Below, in pieces: positions 63,108 through 64,000 of a stretch of 64,000 nucleotides of DNA. Numbering within the stretch: the first letter of the stretch is position 1; each line of letters opens with the position of its first letter. The position numbers and the translations under genes are program-made. Origin of the DNA: Tubiluchus corallicola (lineage: Eukaryota; Priapulida; Priapulimorpha; Priapulimorphida; Tubiluchidae). The stretch lies in the NCBI GenBank assembly GCA_030141605.1, contig JAQGDQ010000034.1, positions 459,501 through 523,500 on the forward strand, written 5' to 3'. The notes below the pieces were generated by a model. That model did no database searches. It saw nothing but the letters and a program-made list of their open reading frames with translations, and was not told the origin of the DNA.

Positions 63108-64000
63108 ATGGAAGATACTGCTGGCCTTTCACAAGCATTACCCTCCTCTGGTTCTAGCGGGACTAGCGTTGATACTGCTAGTAATGCCTTGCAAGATGAT
63201 CAACCTGATATTAGCGGTAGAGACAGCAATACCGGTGCAGTTCCGAAACCTGCAGTCGGTGATGGAGTCATTAGGGAAAACCTTGTTTCCACTGCAGTAA
63301 AGTTTCTGCAAAACCCAAAAGTGAGCTCAAGTCCCCTCAGTCAAAAGAAACAATTTCTGATTCAGAAAGGTTTATCATCAGCTGAGGTGGAAGCAGCTAT
63401 ACAGCAAGCTGGTGTAACAGAAGTGGCATCTAATCAACCGCAAAATGTTAATTACTATCACCATCCCGTTCCTGCTAACTATGTCCAGCCTCTGGAACAG
63501 CCAGCTGCCGTGGTTCCATACCAGCCAATAAGACGATGGTACGATTACTTTCTCTTCACGTTCTTCATCGCAGGTGCTTCTTATATCGTTTATAGAGCCG
63601 TTACGCAGTACGTTATTCCCTTCATACGGAGCAGGTCGGTTGAACAACAAGAGAAGCTAGAGAGCATTGAAAAAAGAATTGCTAAGTTAGACGGTGACAT
63701 GTCTGACATGGTCGCACAGCTAAAAGAAGCTTTAAGTAGCATGCAGGCTATGATGGCTTCACAGCAAGAACAATTGCAGATTTTGTGTCGGTCATCTACT
63801 AGTCAAGTTTCTGCCATGGACATCACCCGCGACCAGCAACTAAACGACGTCAAGCAAGAAATAACTTCCCTAAAGGGAATTCTCTTGAGCCGCAAACAGT
63901 TTGCTTCAGTTCCGTCTCCGTCGCCGATTCCCAGTTGGCAAATTCCGTCATCAGGTAGCAGCACTGGTAAACAAGTAGACAGCAGTAATGCACTGGTTAA
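63108..64000 (+). CDS. PEX14: Peroxisomal membrane docking protein PEX14, 3'-truncated by window end (297 residues seen)
   Basis: PEX14 sits in the peroxisomal membrane, where it docks cargo-loaded PEX5 and forms part of the import pore. Residues 54-103 hold the PEX5/PEX19-binding fold (TAVKFLQNPKVSSSPLSQKK, then FLIQKGLSSAEVEAAIQQAG) with its paired aromatic-binding helices. A hydrophobic stretch at about 145-165 (YFLFTFFIAGASYIVY) follows the RRWYDY region, as in other animals. Residues 176-262 form a coiled coil. NDVKQEITSLKGILLSRKQF and IPSWQIP match conserved vertebrate segments. A TAG lies in frame just upstream of the ATG, and a splice acceptor at 63091 suggests a 5' UTR intron. The 893 coding bases run unbroken to the window edge, so the acidic tail and stop are missing. 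No coding intron appears, unlike in most animal PEX14 genes. Confidence 0.93.
   Translation, partial: MEDTAGLSQALPSSGSSGTSVDTASNALQDDQPDISGRDSNTGAVPKPAVGDGVIRENLVSTAVKFLQNPKVSSSPLSQKKQFLIQKGLSSAEVEAAIQQAGVTEVASNQPQNVNYYHHPVPANYVQPLEQPAAVVPYQPIRRWYDYFLFTFFIAGASYIVYRAVTQYVIPFIRSRSVEQQEKLESIEKRIAKLDGDMSDMVAQLKEALSSMQAMMASQQEQLQILCRSSTSQVSAMDITRDQQLNDVKQEITSLKGILLSRKQFASVPSPSPIPSWQIPSSGSSTGKQVDSSNALV

Noticed and set aside
1-64000. CRISPR arrays, prophage, operons, ribosome binding sites
   Set aside because: The window is animal nuclear DNA; the tandem arrays present lack spacer structure and the genes are spliced.

Overview
The window is eukaryotic nuclear DNA from an animal, very probably an invertebrate. 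It is AT-rich, and its genes are cut into many short exons (about 50-240 bp) with standard GT-AG introns. It carries polyadenylation signals, several families of short DNA transposons, a few broken LINE fragments and long simple repeats. No bacterial operon, CRISPR array, prophage, tRNA or rRNA was seen. The phylum cannot be fixed from these genes alone.

Five protein-coding genes can be read out exon by exon. (1) About 988-16615, plus strand: an 18-exon gene of the QSER1/PRR12 family with the C-terminal DUF4211 domain. (2) 21158-36585, minus strand: a complete 15-exon GTF2H1, the p62 subunit of TFIIH (559 residues). (3) 38678-45908, plus strand: an 8-exon gene for a 251-residue Pro-Gly-repeat (SHIPPO-like) protein with a C-terminal four-cysteine motif. 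It is probably ciliary or axonemal, and RFX X-box-like sites lie upstream. (4) 46816-48249, minus strand: an AMP-activated protein kinase gamma subunit (477 residues, four CBS motifs) in one uninterrupted exon. (5) 63108 to the window end, plus strand: the first 297 residues of the peroxisomal docking protein PEX14, also uninterrupted.

Layout: genes 1 and 2 converge, 2 and 3 diverge across 2.1 kb, 3 and 4 converge within 0.9 kb, and 4 and 5 diverge across about 15 kb. That last gap holds tandem repeats, two LINE remnants, an AT microsatellite and no recognisable coding exon. The introns of genes 1-3 hold most of the mobile DNA: hAT-like, pogo/Tigger-like and mariner-like elements and unclassified dispersed repeat pairs. 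piggyBac-like and Harbinger-like MITEs lie in the gap between genes 1 and 2. The genes do not form a pathway; they are housekeeping and regulatory neighbours (transcription/repair, chromatin, cilia, energy sensing, peroxisome import). I found no new multi-gene system. The most notable points are the two intronless genes beside intron-rich ones, the X-boxes, the likely ciliary protein, and a transposon that spans the presumed first exon of gene 1.
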